DNA of 64,000 bases, from positions 186,001 through 250,000 of the forward strand of contig NZ_JANUGQ010000004.1 of assembly GCF_024756275.1 (NCBI RefSeq), written 5' to 3'. Every line of letters starts with the position of its first letter. The stretch's first letter is position 1. This stretch comes from Streptomyces pyxinae (GTDB taxonomy: Bacteria > Actinomycetota > Actinomycetes > Streptomycetales > Streptomycetaceae). This document shows positions 30,979 to 39,730 of this stretch, piece after piece. Position numbers and translations under genes: made by a program. Below the pieces are notes generated by a model that was given only the letters and a program-made list of their open reading frames with translations, was not told the origin of the DNA and made no database searches.

Positions 30979-31487
30979 GGGAAGCGGACGGGTGCCTTCC
31001 GGCTCGGGTGGACGGCCTGTGGTTCCGGTGGACGGCCCGCGCTTCCGGTGGGCGGGCGACTCGGCGCGCTCGTGGGCCCGGCGACCGCCTCGGGGCCCGG
31101 GCCCGCACACGGGGAGGGCGGAGGCCCGGGCGCCCGGAGGCAGGCGAGTGGGGTGGTGCTGCGCCGACACGGCACCACCCCGTCGCCGTACCGGCGGACC
31201 GGTACGCCCTCACTGTCGTACGGGACGGGGGGCGCCCGCGAGAGTTGCAAGAGGTTGCGGTTTCGGCCGGATCCTTGCGTCGGCCGCCGCCCGGGAAGGG
31301 GGAATATCCGAGGAGACGGCCGACGCCGGAGGGCCTCGGGACCATCGGGACACGGCGAACGCCGGAGGGCCTCGGGACGACCGGGTCACGGCGAGACGCC
31401 GGAGGGCCTCGGAATGACCGGTACGCCGAAAAGCGTCCGGTACGCGGAAGAGCGGAAGAGATGACGGCACCAGTGGGGAGGGCCGGA
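30979..31487. other. Gene-free stretch before the GAF regulator
   Basis: No gene was found. It contains short GGTGGACGGCC repeats (about 31008-31055), a less GC-rich patch with TTGCAAGAGGTTGCGG (about 31244-31260) that could be part of a promoter or operator, and three 36-bp tandem repeats just before the regulator gene. Confidence 0.5.
31321..31427. repeat. Three tandem repeats of about 36 bp
   Basis: Units at 31321-31355, 31356-31391 and 31392-31427 share ACGCCGGAGGGCCTCGG and then diverge slightly. They lie 60 bp upstream of the GAF regulator start. Confidence 0.8.
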
Positions 31488-33023
31488 ATGCCGGAAGCCA
31501 CCGTGCGGACCGTGGAGATGGGCCGGCTCGCCGGCATGGACGCCCGGGAGGCGACCCGGCTGCTCCAGCGGGTCCGGGACACCGCGCTGCGGGGCGGGCG
31601 GCCCACCCCCGGGCCGCGCGCGGACATAGGGGCGTCGTGGCAGCGGATGATGCGTACCGGGGTGGACCCGGACCGTGACCGCCGCTCGGGGCTGCTGGGC
31701 CCGGACGAACTGGCCCGCCGCCGGGCCGAGTCCCCGCTCGCCCAGGTGCTTCCCGTGCTGCGGGAGGGGTTGATGGCGGGTACGGGCGGCGGACCGATGC
31801 GCCACATCATGGTCGTGGGCGACGCCGAGGGGCGGGTGCTCTGGCGCGAGGGCCACCCGGCGGTGCTGCGCAGCGCGGACATCCACGGCTTCGTCCCGGG
31901 CGCGGACTGGCGGGAATCGACCGTCGGCACCAACGGCCTGGGCACCTCGCTGGTCACCCGGCGGCCGGTGCAGGTGCACTCGGCCGAGCACTTCGTGTCG
32001 ACGCACCACCCCTGGACCTGTGCCGGCGCGCCGATCACCGACCCCCGGGACGGCACCCTGCTCGGCGCCGTGGACGTCAGCGGGCCGCTGGGCACCATGC
32101 AGCCGCTGACCCTGCTGCTGGTCGCCTCGGTGGCCCGGCTGGCCGAGGCGGAGCTGCGCAACCGGCACCTCACCGAGCTGGCCCGGCTCCGGTCGGTGGC
32201 CGCGCCGCTGCTCTGCCGGGTGGGCGGCCGGGCCCTGGTGGTGGACCCGCACGGCTGGACCGCGGCGGTGACCGGCGTGGCACCGCCGGACCGGCTGCCG
32301 CTGCCGGCGTCGTTCGCGGCCGGCCGGGTGTGGCTGCCGTCGCTGGGGGCGTGCGTGGCGGAGCCGCTGCCGGGTGGCTGGCTGCTGCGGGTCGTGGACG
32401 AGGAGCCGGCCGCCGGGGCCGGGGCCGGCCGGGTGGTGCTGGACATGAGCCGGCCGCGCCGCTGGACGGTGGAGGTGTCCGGGGCGGCGGGCGGCTGGAT
32501 CCAGGAGCTGAGCCCGCGCCATGCCGAGCTGCTCTATCTGCTGGCGGTGCACCGGGACGGGCGGACGGCGGCGGAGCTGGCCGGCGACCTGTTCGGCGAC
32601 CGCACCCGCACGGTGACCGTCCGGGCCGAGCTGTCCCGCATCCGGCGCACCCTGGCGGGCGTGCTGGACCACCGGCCGTACCGCTTCCGGGACGAGGTGG
32701 AGGTGGCGGTGGTGCCCCCGGCCGACCCGGCGGACCTGCTCCCCCACTCGACCGCCCCGGCGGTGGCGGCCGCCCGCGCCGGCCGGGCCGGGCCCCTGAC
32801 CGGAGCGCGGAGCGCGGGGGCGACGGGGGCGGGGAGGCTTTCGGTGGACATGGTGTCCACTCCGTGGGACGGGCCGCACCCAGCGGGCCCGGTGGACCCG
32901 CGAGGCCGGCCGGGCCTGCCAGATTCGCCGGGCCGGCCGGGCCTGGCGGGCAGGCCGGGACGGGCCGCGGTCGACCGGCCGGTGGCGGGGCGGCCGGCCG
33001 GTCGTGGTTCGCTGGGGCCATGA
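31488..33023 (+). CDS. GAF-domain transcriptional regulator
   Basis: A 511-residue protein. The N-terminal part (residues about 15-260) resembles GAF sensors of sigma54-activator-like regulators (ADIGASWQRMMRTGVDP; WRESTVGTNGLGTSL; HHPWTCAGAPI; LLGAVDVSGPLG). Residues about 330-400 (LSPRHAELLYLLAVHRDGRT, then TVTVRAELSRIRRTL) form a C-terminal winged HTH, and there is no AAA+ domain. The last 90 residues are Gly/Pro/Arg-rich. ATG 31488 is used because GGGAGG is 7 nt upstream; ATG 31461 is an alternative. Its stop overlaps the next start (ATGA). Ligand and targets are unknown. Confidence 0.85.
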   Translation: MPEATVRTVEMGRLAGMDAREATRLLQRVRDTALRGGRPTPGPRADIGASWQRMMRTGVDPDRDRRSGLLGPDELARRRAESPLAQVLPVLREGLMAGTGGGPMRHIMVVGDAEGRVLWREGHPAVLRSADIHGFVPGADWRESTVGTNGLGTSLVTRRPVQVHSAEHFVSTHHPWTCAGAPITDPRDGTLLGAVDVSGPLGTMQPLTLLLVASVARLAEAELRNRHLTELARLRSVAAPLLCRVGGRALVVDPHGWTAAVTGVAPPDRLPLPASFAAGRVWLPSLGACVAEPLPGGWLLRVVDEEPAAGAGAGRVVLDMSRPRRWTVEVSGAAGGWIQELSPRHAELLYLLAVHRDGRTAAELAGDLFGDRTRTVTVRAELSRIRRTLAGVLDHRPYRFRDEVEVAVVPPADPADLLPHSTAPAVAAARAGRAGPLTGARSAGATGAGRLSVDMVSTPWDGPHPAGPVDPRGRPGLPDSPGRPGLAGRPGRAAVDRPVAGRPAGRGSLGP

Positions 33024-33586
33024 GCATCACCGTGACCACCTGGTCCCTGGAACAGACCTCGCCCGAAGATCTGCGCCCGGCCGCCGAGCCGCCCGGGGAC
33101 ATTCGGATCGTCCGGGCCGGGGTGCCCTCGCCCGAGTTCAGCCGCTTCCTCTATTCGGCCGTGGGCGGTGACATCCACTGGACGGACCGGCTGGGGCTGA
33201 CCCGTGCCGAGTGGCGGGAGATCCTGGAGCGTCCGGGTGCCGAGACCTGGGTGGCGTACGAGAACGGCACGCCCGCCGGCTATGTGGAGCTGGACGCGCA
33301 GGACGACGGGACGGTCGAGATCGCGTACTTCGGGCTGATACCGGCCTTCCGGGGGCGCCGGATCGGCGGTCATCTGCTGTCGTACGGGACGGCCCGCGCC
33401 TGGGACCTGGCCGAGCGCCGGCCGGAGCGCGCGCCGACCAAGCGGGTCTGGCTGCACACCTGTTCACTGGACGGTCCGCACGCGATGGACAACTATCTGC
33501 GGCGCGGTTTCCGGCTCTTCGCCACCGAGGTGGCCGAGCAGGAGGAGCGCCCCACCCCGGGCCCCTGGCCGGGCGCCCACGACTGA
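33020..33586 (+). CDS. GNAT-family N-acetyltransferase
   Basis: A 188-residue GNAT protein. The acetyl-CoA pyrophosphate loop is GLIPAFRGRRIGGHLL (about residue 115), preceded by the beta-4 strand EIAYF and followed by a late Tyr (MDNYLRRGFRLF). The start overlaps the GAF-regulator stop by 4 bp, so the two are co-translated. It probably acetylates a small amine or a protein N-terminus; the substrate is unknown. Confidence 0.85.
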   Translation: MSITVTTWSLEQTSPEDLRPAAEPPGDIRIVRAGVPSPEFSRFLYSAVGGDIHWTDRLGLTRAEWREILERPGAETWVAYENGTPAGYVELDAQDDGTVEIAYFGLIPAFRGRRIGGHLLSYGTARAWDLAERRPERAPTKRVWLHTCSLDGPHAMDNYLRRGFRLFATEVAEQEERPTPGPWPGAHD

Positions 33587-33706
33587 CCCGCCCCGTACGG
33601 CTCCGGCCGGGTCGGGCCCGGAGCCGTACGCCCCCGGAACCCGGGATTCCGGCGGATTCCCGGGCCGGGCACGCTTCCCGGCGCCATGTGGTCCGCAGCA
33701 CAGTCA

Positions 33707-33721
33707 TCTCGTATCGCGAGA
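33707..33721. promoter_or_regulatory. Inverted repeat upstream of the sulfur operon
   Basis: TCTCG-TATCG-CGAGA is a perfect 5-bp-arm dyad located 64 bp before the leader-peptide start, within a less GC-rich promoter-like region. It may be a repressor site for the sulfur genes. Confidence 0.4.
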
Positions 33722-33784
33722 CAGAGTAGTCCACATCACGGACAAAGCTGGACTGGCTCCGAACTCCCGTGCCAGGCTTCCGCC

Positions 33785-33868
33785 ATGTCTTCAGCTGGAA
33801 CCGCCCTGGTGAGTCGACGCCACGTCGACCTCGGCCGCATGTCCAGCGCCATCTGTCCGGTGAGCTGA
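33785..33868 (+). CDS. Cysteine-containing leader peptide of the sulfur assimilation operon
   Basis: A 27-codon frame starting MSSAGTALVSRRHVDL and ending SSAICPVS. The pattern (R)RHVDLxRxSSAICP is that of the short putative leader peptides found upstream of many Streptomyces sulfur genes. Its Cys codon is the fifth-last codon before the stop, including the stop, a position suited to sensing charged tRNA-Cys. A perfect hairpin GTCGACG-CCA-CGTCGAC (33813-33829) lies within it. The sulfite reductase start is 126 bp downstream. Confidence 0.7.
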   Translation: MSSAGTALVSRRHVDLGRMSSAICPVS

Positions 33869-33994
33869 GCGACCCAGCACCTCCGCGAGACACCGACCTC
33901 CTCATCTCCCCGCACACGCGGCGCCATCCCGTGGCCTCGCCCGCGTATGCGCAGGTCAGAGCCGCCCTCCTGCAGTCCCGAAGGACGTATCGCC

Positions 33995-35692
33995 ATGGCC
34001 GCCACCCCGGAAAAGCCCGCTCCCGCCGCCGCCCGACGCAAAACCGGACGGCATCGCGGCGAGGGTCAGTGGGCCGCGGGCCACTTCACGCCCCTCAACG
34101 GCAACGAGCAGTTCAAGAAGGACGACGACGGTCTCAATGTGCGGACACGCATTGAGACGATCTACGCCAAGGCGGGATTTCACTCCATCGACCCCAACGA
34201 CCTGCGCGGGCGCATGCGTTGGTGGGGTCTGTACACCCAGCGCAAGCCCGGTATCGACGGCGGCAAGACCGCGATCCTGGAGCCGGAGGAGCTGGACGAC
34301 GAGTACTTCATGCTCCGGGTCCGTATCGACGGCGGGCGGCTGAGCACCGAGCAGCTGCGGGTCATCGGGGAGATCTCCCAGGAGTTCGCGCGCGGCACCG
34401 CCGACATCACCGACCGGCAGAACGTCCAGTACCACTGGATCCGGATCGAGGACGTCCCCGAGATCTGGCGCCGTCTGGAGGCGGTGGGCCTCTCCACCAC
34501 CGAGGCGTGCGGCGACACCCCGCGCGTGGTGCTCGGCTCGCCGGTCGCCGGGATCGCGGCGGACGAGATCATCGACGGGACGCCCGCCGTCGAGGAGATC
34601 TACCGCCGGATCGTCGGCAACCCGGACTTCTCCAATCTGCCCCGGAAGTTCAAGTCCGCCGTCTCGGGATCGCCGCTGCTGGACGTGGCGCACGAGATCA
34701 ATGACATCGCCTTCGTCGGGGTGCGCCATCCCGAGCACGGACCGGGCTTCGACCTCTGGGTCGGCGGCGGGCTGTCCACCAACCCCAAGATCGGGGTCCG
34801 GCTGGGCGCCTGGGTGCCGCTGGACGAGGTGCCGGACGTCTACACCGGCGTCATCTCGATCTTCCGCGACTACGGCTACCGGCGGCTGCGCAACCGGGCC
34901 CGGCTGAAGTTCCTGGTGGCGGACTGGGGCGCGGAGAAGTTCCGGCAGATCCTGGAGGACGAGTACCTCGGCCGGAAGCTGGCCGACGGACCGGCGCCCG
35001 AGCAGCCGGTGGAGCGGTGGCGGGACCACGTCGGGGTGCACCGGCAGCGGGACGGCCTCTACTACGTCGGCTTCGCCCCCCGGGTCGGCCGGGTGGACGG
35101 CGCCACGCTCACCAAGATCGCCGAGGTGGCGGAGGCGCACGGCTCCGGCCGGCTGCGCACCACCGTCGAGCAGAAGATGATCGTCCTCGATGTGCACGAG
35201 GAGCAGGTGGACTCGCTGGTCTCGGCGCTGGAGTCGCTGGATCTGCGGGTGACCCCGTCCCCCTTCCGGCGCGGCACCATGGCCTGCACCGGCATCGAGT
35301 TCTGCAAGCTGGCGATCGTCGAGACCAAGGCGCGCGGTGCCTCGCTCATCGACGAACTGGAGCGCCGTCTCCCGGAGTTCGACCAGCCGATCACCATCAA
35401 CATCAACGGCTGCCCCAACGCCTGCGCCCGTATCCAGGTGGCGGACATCGGCCTCAAGGGCCAGCTGGTGCTGGACGACGCGGGCAACCAGGTGGAGGGC
35501 TTCCAGGTACACCTGGGCGGCGCGCTGGGCCTGGAGCCCGGTTTCGGCCGCAAGGTGCGCGGGCTGAAGGTCACTTCGGAGGAGCTCCCCGACTACGTCG
35601 AGCGAGTGCTCCGCCGCTTCCAGACCGAGCGCGAGGCCGGCGAGCGCTTCGCCACCTGGGCGGCACGCGCCTCCGAGGAGGCTCTCTCGTGA
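33995..35692 (+). CDS. sir: Ferredoxin-dependent sulfite (or nitrite) reductase
   Basis: A 565-residue haem protein with two pseudo-symmetric ferrodoxin-like repeats and the siroheme/[4Fe-4S] ligands TMACTGIEFCKLA (Cys-x5-Cys) and NGCPNACARIQ (Cys-x3-Cys). It reduces sulfite to sulfide with six electrons from ferredoxin. The company of cysH, cysC, cysD and cysN makes sulfite, not nitrite, the substrate. ATG 33995 has GAAGGACG upstream. The gene ends in GTGA, overlapping a small downstream frame, and heads a long co-directional operon. Confidence 0.93.
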   Translation: MAATPEKPAPAAARRKTGRHRGEGQWAAGHFTPLNGNEQFKKDDDGLNVRTRIETIYAKAGFHSIDPNDLRGRMRWWGLYTQRKPGIDGGKTAILEPEELDDEYFMLRVRIDGGRLSTEQLRVIGEISQEFARGTADITDRQNVQYHWIRIEDVPEIWRRLEAVGLSTTEACGDTPRVVLGSPVAGIAADEIIDGTPAVEEIYRRIVGNPDFSNLPRKFKSAVSGSPLLDVAHEINDIAFVGVRHPEHGPGFDLWVGGGLSTNPKIGVRLGAWVPLDEVPDVYTGVISIFRDYGYRRLRNRARLKFLVADWGAEKFRQILEDEYLGRKLADGPAPEQPVERWRDHVGVHRQRDGLYYVGFAPRVGRVDGATLTKIAEVAEAHGSGRLRTTVEQKMIVLDVHEEQVDSLVSALESLDLRVTPSPFRRGTMACTGIEFCKLAIVETKARGASLIDELERRLPEFDQPITININGCPNACARIQVADIGLKGQLVLDDAGNQVEGFQVHLGGALGLEPGFGRKVRGLKVTSEELPDYVERVLRRFQTEREAGERFATWAARASEEALS

Positions 35693-35883
35693 GCGTCGCA
35701 CGCGCGGCCACCGGGCCGCACCCGACGACGAAAGCCGCGCCCCCGCGCCGCGCGGGCGGAGAAGCGAACCAACAGGCACGGAGCGTCGCACGCGCGGCCA
35801 CCGGGCCGCACCCGACGACGGAAGCCGCGCCGCCGCGCCGCGCGGGCGGAGAAGCGAACCGTGTGAGGGAGGCGCAGTCGTGA
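35689..35883 (+). CDS. Small ORF made of a duplicated 30-residue unit
   Basis: A 64-codon frame starting GTG in a GTGA overlap with the sulfite reductase stop and ending in a GTGA overlap with the next gene. It contains SVARAATGPHPTT, then APPRRAGGEAN, twice, followed by RVREAQS. The unit of 90 bp is a multiple of three, so the duplication kept the frame. No domain is recognised. It may be a real but non-conserved peptide or simply a translated spacer that keeps coupling. Confidence 0.4.
   Translation: MSVARAATGPHPTTKAAPPRRAGGEANQQARSVARAATGPHPTTEAAPPRRAGGEANRVREAQS
35691..35860 (+). repeat. 80-bp direct repeat (2 copies, 78/80 identical)
   Basis: Copy 1 is 35691-35770 and copy 2 is 35781-35860, 10 bp apart. 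Only two substitutions separate them. It is a recent in-frame duplication inside the sulfur operon. Confidence 0.95.
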
Positions 35884-36104
35884 GCGAACGCGCCGCACCG
35901 TTCTACTGCCCCTACTGCGGGGACGAGGATCTGCGACCGAGCGAGGAGGGGCACGGCGCCTGGGAGTGCGCGGGGTGCAACCGGGCCTTCCGGCTGAAGT
36001 TCCTCGGGCTGCTGTCCCGGGGGCTCCGCCCGGGCGCGGCGTCCGGACCGGCGGACGCCCCCGGCCCGGACAGCCCCCCTCAGGCCGACGGAGGCACGAC
36101 ATGA
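35880..36104 (+). CDS. Small zinc-ribbon protein of the sulfur operon
   Basis: A 74-residue protein with two CxxC knuckles (YCPYCGDED and WECAGCNRAF), enough for one structural zinc or iron, and a Pro/Gly-rich tail. Such a gene is commonly found between sulfite reductase and cysH in Streptomyces; its role there is not established. The start GTG overlaps the previous stop and its own stop overlaps the cysH ATG (ATGA), so it is inside the coupled operon. It could help electron transfer or cluster assembly for its neighbours, but this is inference. Confidence 0.8.
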   Translation: MSERAAPFYCPYCGDEDLRPSEEGHGAWECAGCNRAFRLKFLGLLSRGLRPGAASGPADAPGPDSPPQADGGTT

Positions 36105-36832
36105 CGACGCCCGCTCAGGAGGCCGGCGAAGCTCAGGAGGCCGAAAAGGCCGCCCGGCTCAGGGAGTTGGCCGAGCGGGCCGGCCGGGAGCTGGAGGACG
36201 CCCCGGCGCTGGAGATCCTCTCCTGGGCGGCGAGGACGTTCGGGGAGCGGTTCTGCGTCACCTCCTCCATGGAGGACGCCGTCGTCGCCCATCTCGCCGC
36301 CCGGGCCCGGCCCGGTGTGGACGTGGTCTTCCTGGACACCGGCTACCACTTTCCCGAGACCATCGGCACCCGGGACGCGGTGGACGCGGTGATGGACGTC
36401 CGGGTCATCACGCTCACTCCGCGCCGCACCGTGGCCGAGCAGGACGCCGAGCACGGTCCCCGGCTGCACGACCGGAACCCCGACCTGTGCTGCGCGCTGC
36501 GGAAGGTGGCCCCGCTCGAAGAGGGGCTGACCGGCTACGACGCCTGGGCGACCGGGCTCCGCCGGGACGAGTCGCCGACCCGCGCCGGCACCCCGGTCGT
36601 CGGCTGGGACGAGCGGCGCCGGAAGGTGAAGGTCTCCCCCATCGCCCGCTGGACCCAGGACGACGTGGACGCGTACGTGGCCGAGCACGGGGTGCTCACC
36701 AACCCGCTGCTGACGGACGGTTACGCCTCCGTCGGCTGCGCACCCTGCACCCGCCGGGTGCTGGAGGGCGAGGACGCCCGGGCCGGCCGCTGGGCGGGCC
36801 GCACCAAGACCGAGTGCGGGCTCCACGGATGA
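36101..36832 (+). CDS. cysH: Phosphoadenylyl/adenylyl-sulfate reductase
   Basis: A 243-residue protein that reduces activated sulfate to sulfite using thioredoxin. It has the substrate loop VTSSMEDAVVA, VFLDTGYHFPET, and the C-terminal KTECGLH with the catalytic Cys. Two cysteine pairs (DLCCALRK and GCAPCTRR) would hold a [4Fe-4S] cluster, which marks the APS-reducing branch over PAPS. The ATG overlaps the zinc-ribbon stop. APS could come directly from cysD/cysN, leaving cysC for other uses. Confidence 0.93.
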   Translation: MTTPAQEAGEAQEAEKAARLRELAERAGRELEDAPALEILSWAARTFGERFCVTSSMEDAVVAHLAARARPGVDVVFLDTGYHFPETIGTRDAVDAVMDVRVITLTPRRTVAEQDAEHGPRLHDRNPDLCCALRKVAPLEEGLTGYDAWATGLRRDESPTRAGTPVVGWDERRRKVKVSPIARWTQDDVDAYVAEHGVLTNPLLTDGYASVGCAPCTRRVLEGEDARAGRWAGRTKTECGLHG

Positions 36833-36930
36833 CGGGCGCGCACAGCCCGTCCGCCGCCCACCCCCGCACCCGCCCGCCGGGCGAGCACCACCACCCGACC
36901 ACCACCCCACCGCACCCACGGGAGACACAC

Positions 36931-37464
36931 GTGACTGGGGCCACCATCTGGCTCACCGGACTGCCGAGCGCCGGCAAGACGACCATCGCGCACGCGCTGG
37001 CGGACCGGTTGCGCGCGGAGGGGCGCCGGACCGAGGTGCTCGACGGCGACGAGATCCGGACGTTCCTCTCGGCGGGCCTCGGCTTCGGCCGCGAGGACCG
37101 GCACACCAACGTCCAGCGGATCGGCTTCGTCGCCGAACTGCTCGCCTCGCACGGGGTGCTGACGCTGGTACCGGTGATCGCCCCGTACGCCGGCAGCCGG
37201 GAGGCCGTCCGCAAGCGCCACCAGCAGGAGGGCACCGCCTATCTGGAGGTGCATGTGGCGACCCCGGTCGAGGTGTGTTCGGTACGCGATGTGAAGGGGC
37301 TCTACGCCAAGCAGGCGGCGGGCGAACTGACCGGGCTCACCGGGGTGGACGACCCGTACGAGGAGCCCGCCTCCCCCGATCTGCGCGTCGAGGCGCAAGC
37401 CCAGACGGTCCAGGAGTCCGCCGCGGCGGTCCACGCGCTGCTCACCGAGAGGGGTCTGCTGTGA
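36931..37464 (+). CDS. cysC: Adenylyl-sulfate (APS) kinase
   Basis: A 177-residue P-loop kinase: WLTGLPSAGKTTIA Walker A, VLDGDEIRTFLSAGLGF, EDRHTNVQRIGFVA, the APS-binding segment VPVIAPYAGSR and the lid VRDVKGLYAKQAAGEL. It phosphorylates APS to PAPS. GTG 36931 is chosen for GGGAGACACAC 7 nt ahead; an upstream ATG overlapping cysH would add a His/Pro-rich tail. It overlaps cysD by GTGA. Confidence 0.92.
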   Translation: MTGATIWLTGLPSAGKTTIAHALADRLRAEGRRTEVLDGDEIRTFLSAGLGFGREDRHTNVQRIGFVAELLASHGVLTLVPVIAPYAGSREAVRKRHQQEGTAYLEVHVATPVEVCSVRDVKGLYAKQAAGELTGLTGVDDPYEEPASPDLRVEAQAQTVQESAAAVHALLTERGLL

Positions 37465-38396
37465 CCTCGGTCGCCCCCGCCCACGACGGCACCGACAGCC
37501 CGTTCGCCCTGTCCCACCTGGACTCGCTGGAGTCCGAGGCGGTGCACATCTTCCGGGAGGTGGCGGGCGAGTTCGAGCGCCCGGTGCTGCTGTTCTCCGG
37601 CGGCAAGGACTCGATCGTCATGCTGTGGCTGGCGCTCAAGGCGTTCGCGCCCGCCGCCGTGCCGTTCGCGCTGCTGCACGTGGACACCGGGCACAACTTC
37701 CCGGAGGTGCTCGCCTACCGGGACCGGGTGGTGGCCCGGCACGGGCTGCGGCTCCATGTGGCCAGTGTGCAGGAGTACATCGACGCGGGCACCCTGCGCG
37801 AGCGCCCGGACGGCACCCGCAACCCGCTGCAGACCGTGCCGCTCACCGATGCCATCCGGCACCACCGGTTCGACGCGGTGTTCGGCGGCGGACGGCGCGA
37901 CGAGGAGAAGGCCCGGGCCAAGGAGCGGGTGTTCTCGCTGCGGGACGAGTTCTCCCAGTGGGACCCGCGCCGCCAGCGCCCCGAGCTGTGGCAGCTCTAC
38001 AACGGCCGGCACGCGCCCGGCGAGCACGTACGGGTCTTCCCGCTCTCCAACTGGACCGAGCTGGACGTCTGGCAGTACATCGCCCGGGAGGGGATCGAGC
38101 TGCCGGAGATCTACTTCGCGCACGAGCGGGAGGTGTTCTCCCGCGACGGCATGTGGCTGACCGCCGGGGAGTGGGGCGGGCCGAAGGAGTCGGAGCCGGT
38201 GGAGACCCGGCTGATCCGCTACCGCACGGTCGGGGACATGTCCTGCACCGGCGCGGTGGAGTCCGACGCGACCACCCTGGACGCGGTGATCGCGGAGATC
38301 GCCGCCTCCCGGCTGACCGAGCGCGGGGCCACCCGCGCCGACGACAAGCTCTCCGAGGCGGCGATGGAAGACCGCAAACGCGAAGGGTACTTCTAG
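37461..38396 (+). CDS. cysD: Sulfate adenylyltransferase small subunit
   Basis: A 311-residue PP-loop ATP pyrophosphatase: LLFSGGKDSIVMLWLA, HVDTGHNFPEVL, FGGGRRDEEKARAKERVFS, and the C-terminal VGDMSCTGAVES and KREGYF. It forms APS from ATP and sulfate, driven by the GTPase CysN. The start overlaps cysC and the cysN ATG follows 2 bp after its stop. Confidence 0.95.
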   Translation: MTSVAPAHDGTDSPFALSHLDSLESEAVHIFREVAGEFERPVLLFSGGKDSIVMLWLALKAFAPAAVPFALLHVDTGHNFPEVLAYRDRVVARHGLRLHVASVQEYIDAGTLRERPDGTRNPLQTVPLTDAIRHHRFDAVFGGGRRDEEKARAKERVFSLRDEFSQWDPRRQRPELWQLYNGRHAPGEHVRVFPLSNWTELDVWQYIAREGIELPEIYFAHEREVFSRDGMWLTAGEWGGPKESEPVETRLIRYRTVGDMSCTGAVESDATTLDAVIAEIAASRLTERGATRADDKLSEAAMEDRKREGYF

Positions 38397-38398
38397 TC

Positions 38399-39730
38399 AT
38401 GACGAGCACCACCGAGCGGCTCAGCGCGACCACGCTGCTGCGGTTCGCCACCGCCGGTTCCGTGGACGACGGCAAGTCCACCCTGGTCGGCCGGCTGCTG
38501 CACGACTCCAAGTCGGTGCTGGCCGACCAGTTGGAGGCGGTCGAGCACGCCTCCCGCTCGCGCGGCCAGCAGGCCCCGGACCTGGCGCTGCTCACCGACG
38601 GGCTGCGGGCCGAGCGGGAGCAGGGCATCACCATCGACGTGGCCTACCGCTACTTCGCCACGCCCCGCCGCCGGTTCATCCTCGCGGACACCCCCGGCCA
38701 TGTGCAGTACACCCGGAACATGGTCACCGGGGCCTCCACCGCCGAGCTGGCCGTGGTGCTGGTGGACGCCCGCAACGGCGTGGTCGAGCAGACCCGCCGG
38801 CACGCCGCCGTCGCCGCCCTGCTGCGGGTGCCGCATGTGGTGCTGGCGGTCAACAAGATGGACCTGGTGGGGTACGAGGAGGCCGTCTTCGCCGCCATCG
38901 CGCGGGAGTTCACCGCGTACGCCTCCGAGCTGGGCGTCCCGGAGATCACCGCGATCCCGATCTCGGCGCTGGCCGGCGACAATGTGGTGGAGCCGTCCGC
39001 GCACATGGACTGGTACGGCGGCCCCACCGTCCTGGAGCACCTGGAGACCGTGCCGGTCAGCCACGATCTGACCGGCTGCCCGCCGCGCTTCCCGGTGCAG
39101 TACGTCATCCGGCCCGGGACGGCCGAGCACCCGGACTACCGGGGCTACGCGGGCCAGATAGCCTCCGGCGCGCTGCGGGTGGGCGATCCGGTGACCGTGC
39201 TGCCCTCGGGCCGCACCTCGGTGATCACCGCGATCGACGCGCTGGGCACCCCGGTGGACATCGCCTGGGCCCCGCAGTCAGTGACCGTCCGGCTCGCCGA
39301 CGACATCGACATCGCGCGCGGCGATCTGATCGCCCCCACCGCGACCGCCCCGGCCACCACCCGCGAAGTGACCGCCACCGTCTGCCATGTGGCCGACGAA
39401 CCGCTGGTCCCGGGGCAGCGGGTGCTGCTCAAGCACACCACCCGTACGGTCAAGGCGATCGTCCAGGAGATCCCGTCCCGGCTCACCCTGGACGACCTCT
39501 CCCAGCACCCGTCCCCCGGGCGGCTGGTGGCCAACGACATCGGCCGGGTGCGCGTCCGCACCGCCGAGCCGCTGCCGCTCGACTCCTACGCCGACTCCCG
39601 GCGCACCGGCTCCTTCCTGCTCATCGACCCGGCCGACGGCACCACCCTGGCGGCCGGCATGGCGGGCGACTCCCTCACCCCGGCCGCCGCCCCGGCGGCA
39701 CCCGCCGACGACGAGGGCTGGGACTTCTGA
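38399..39730 (+). CDS. cysN: Sulfate adenylyltransferase GTPase subunit
   Basis: A 443-residue elongation-factor-like GTPase: TAGSVDDGKSTLVGRLLHDS (G1), DGLRAEREQGITIDVAYRYF (G2), LADTPGHVQYTRNM (G3), AVNKMDLV (G4), ISALAGDNV (G5), followed by two beta-barrel domains. GTP hydrolysis drives APS formation by CysD. There is no fused CysC domain, which fits the separate cysC gene. Unlike some actinobacterial CysN proteins the end is short and acidic. Confidence 0.95.
   Translation: MTSTTERLSATTLLRFATAGSVDDGKSTLVGRLLHDSKSVLADQLEAVEHASRSRGQQAPDLALLTDGLRAEREQGITIDVAYRYFATPRRRFILADTPGHVQYTRNMVTGASTAELAVVLVDARNGVVEQTRRHAAVAALLRVPHVVLAVNKMDLVGYEEAVFAAIAREFTAYASELGVPEITAIPISALAGDNVVEPSAHMDWYGGPTVLEHLETVPVSHDLTGCPPRFPVQYVIRPGTAEHPDYRGYAGQIASGALRVGDPVTVLPSGRTSVITAIDALGTPVDIAWAPQSVTVRLADDIDIARGDLIAPTATAPATTREVTATVCHVADEPLVPGQRVLLKHTTRTVKAIVQEIPSRLTLDDLSQHPSPGRLVANDIGRVRVRTAEPLPLDSYADSRRTGSFLLIDPADGTTLAAGMAGDSLTPAAAPAAPADDEGWDF

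Noticed and set aside
34180..35574. Minus-strand open frames across the sulfite reductase gene
   Set aside because: Antisense shadows without ribosome sites or recognisable domains.
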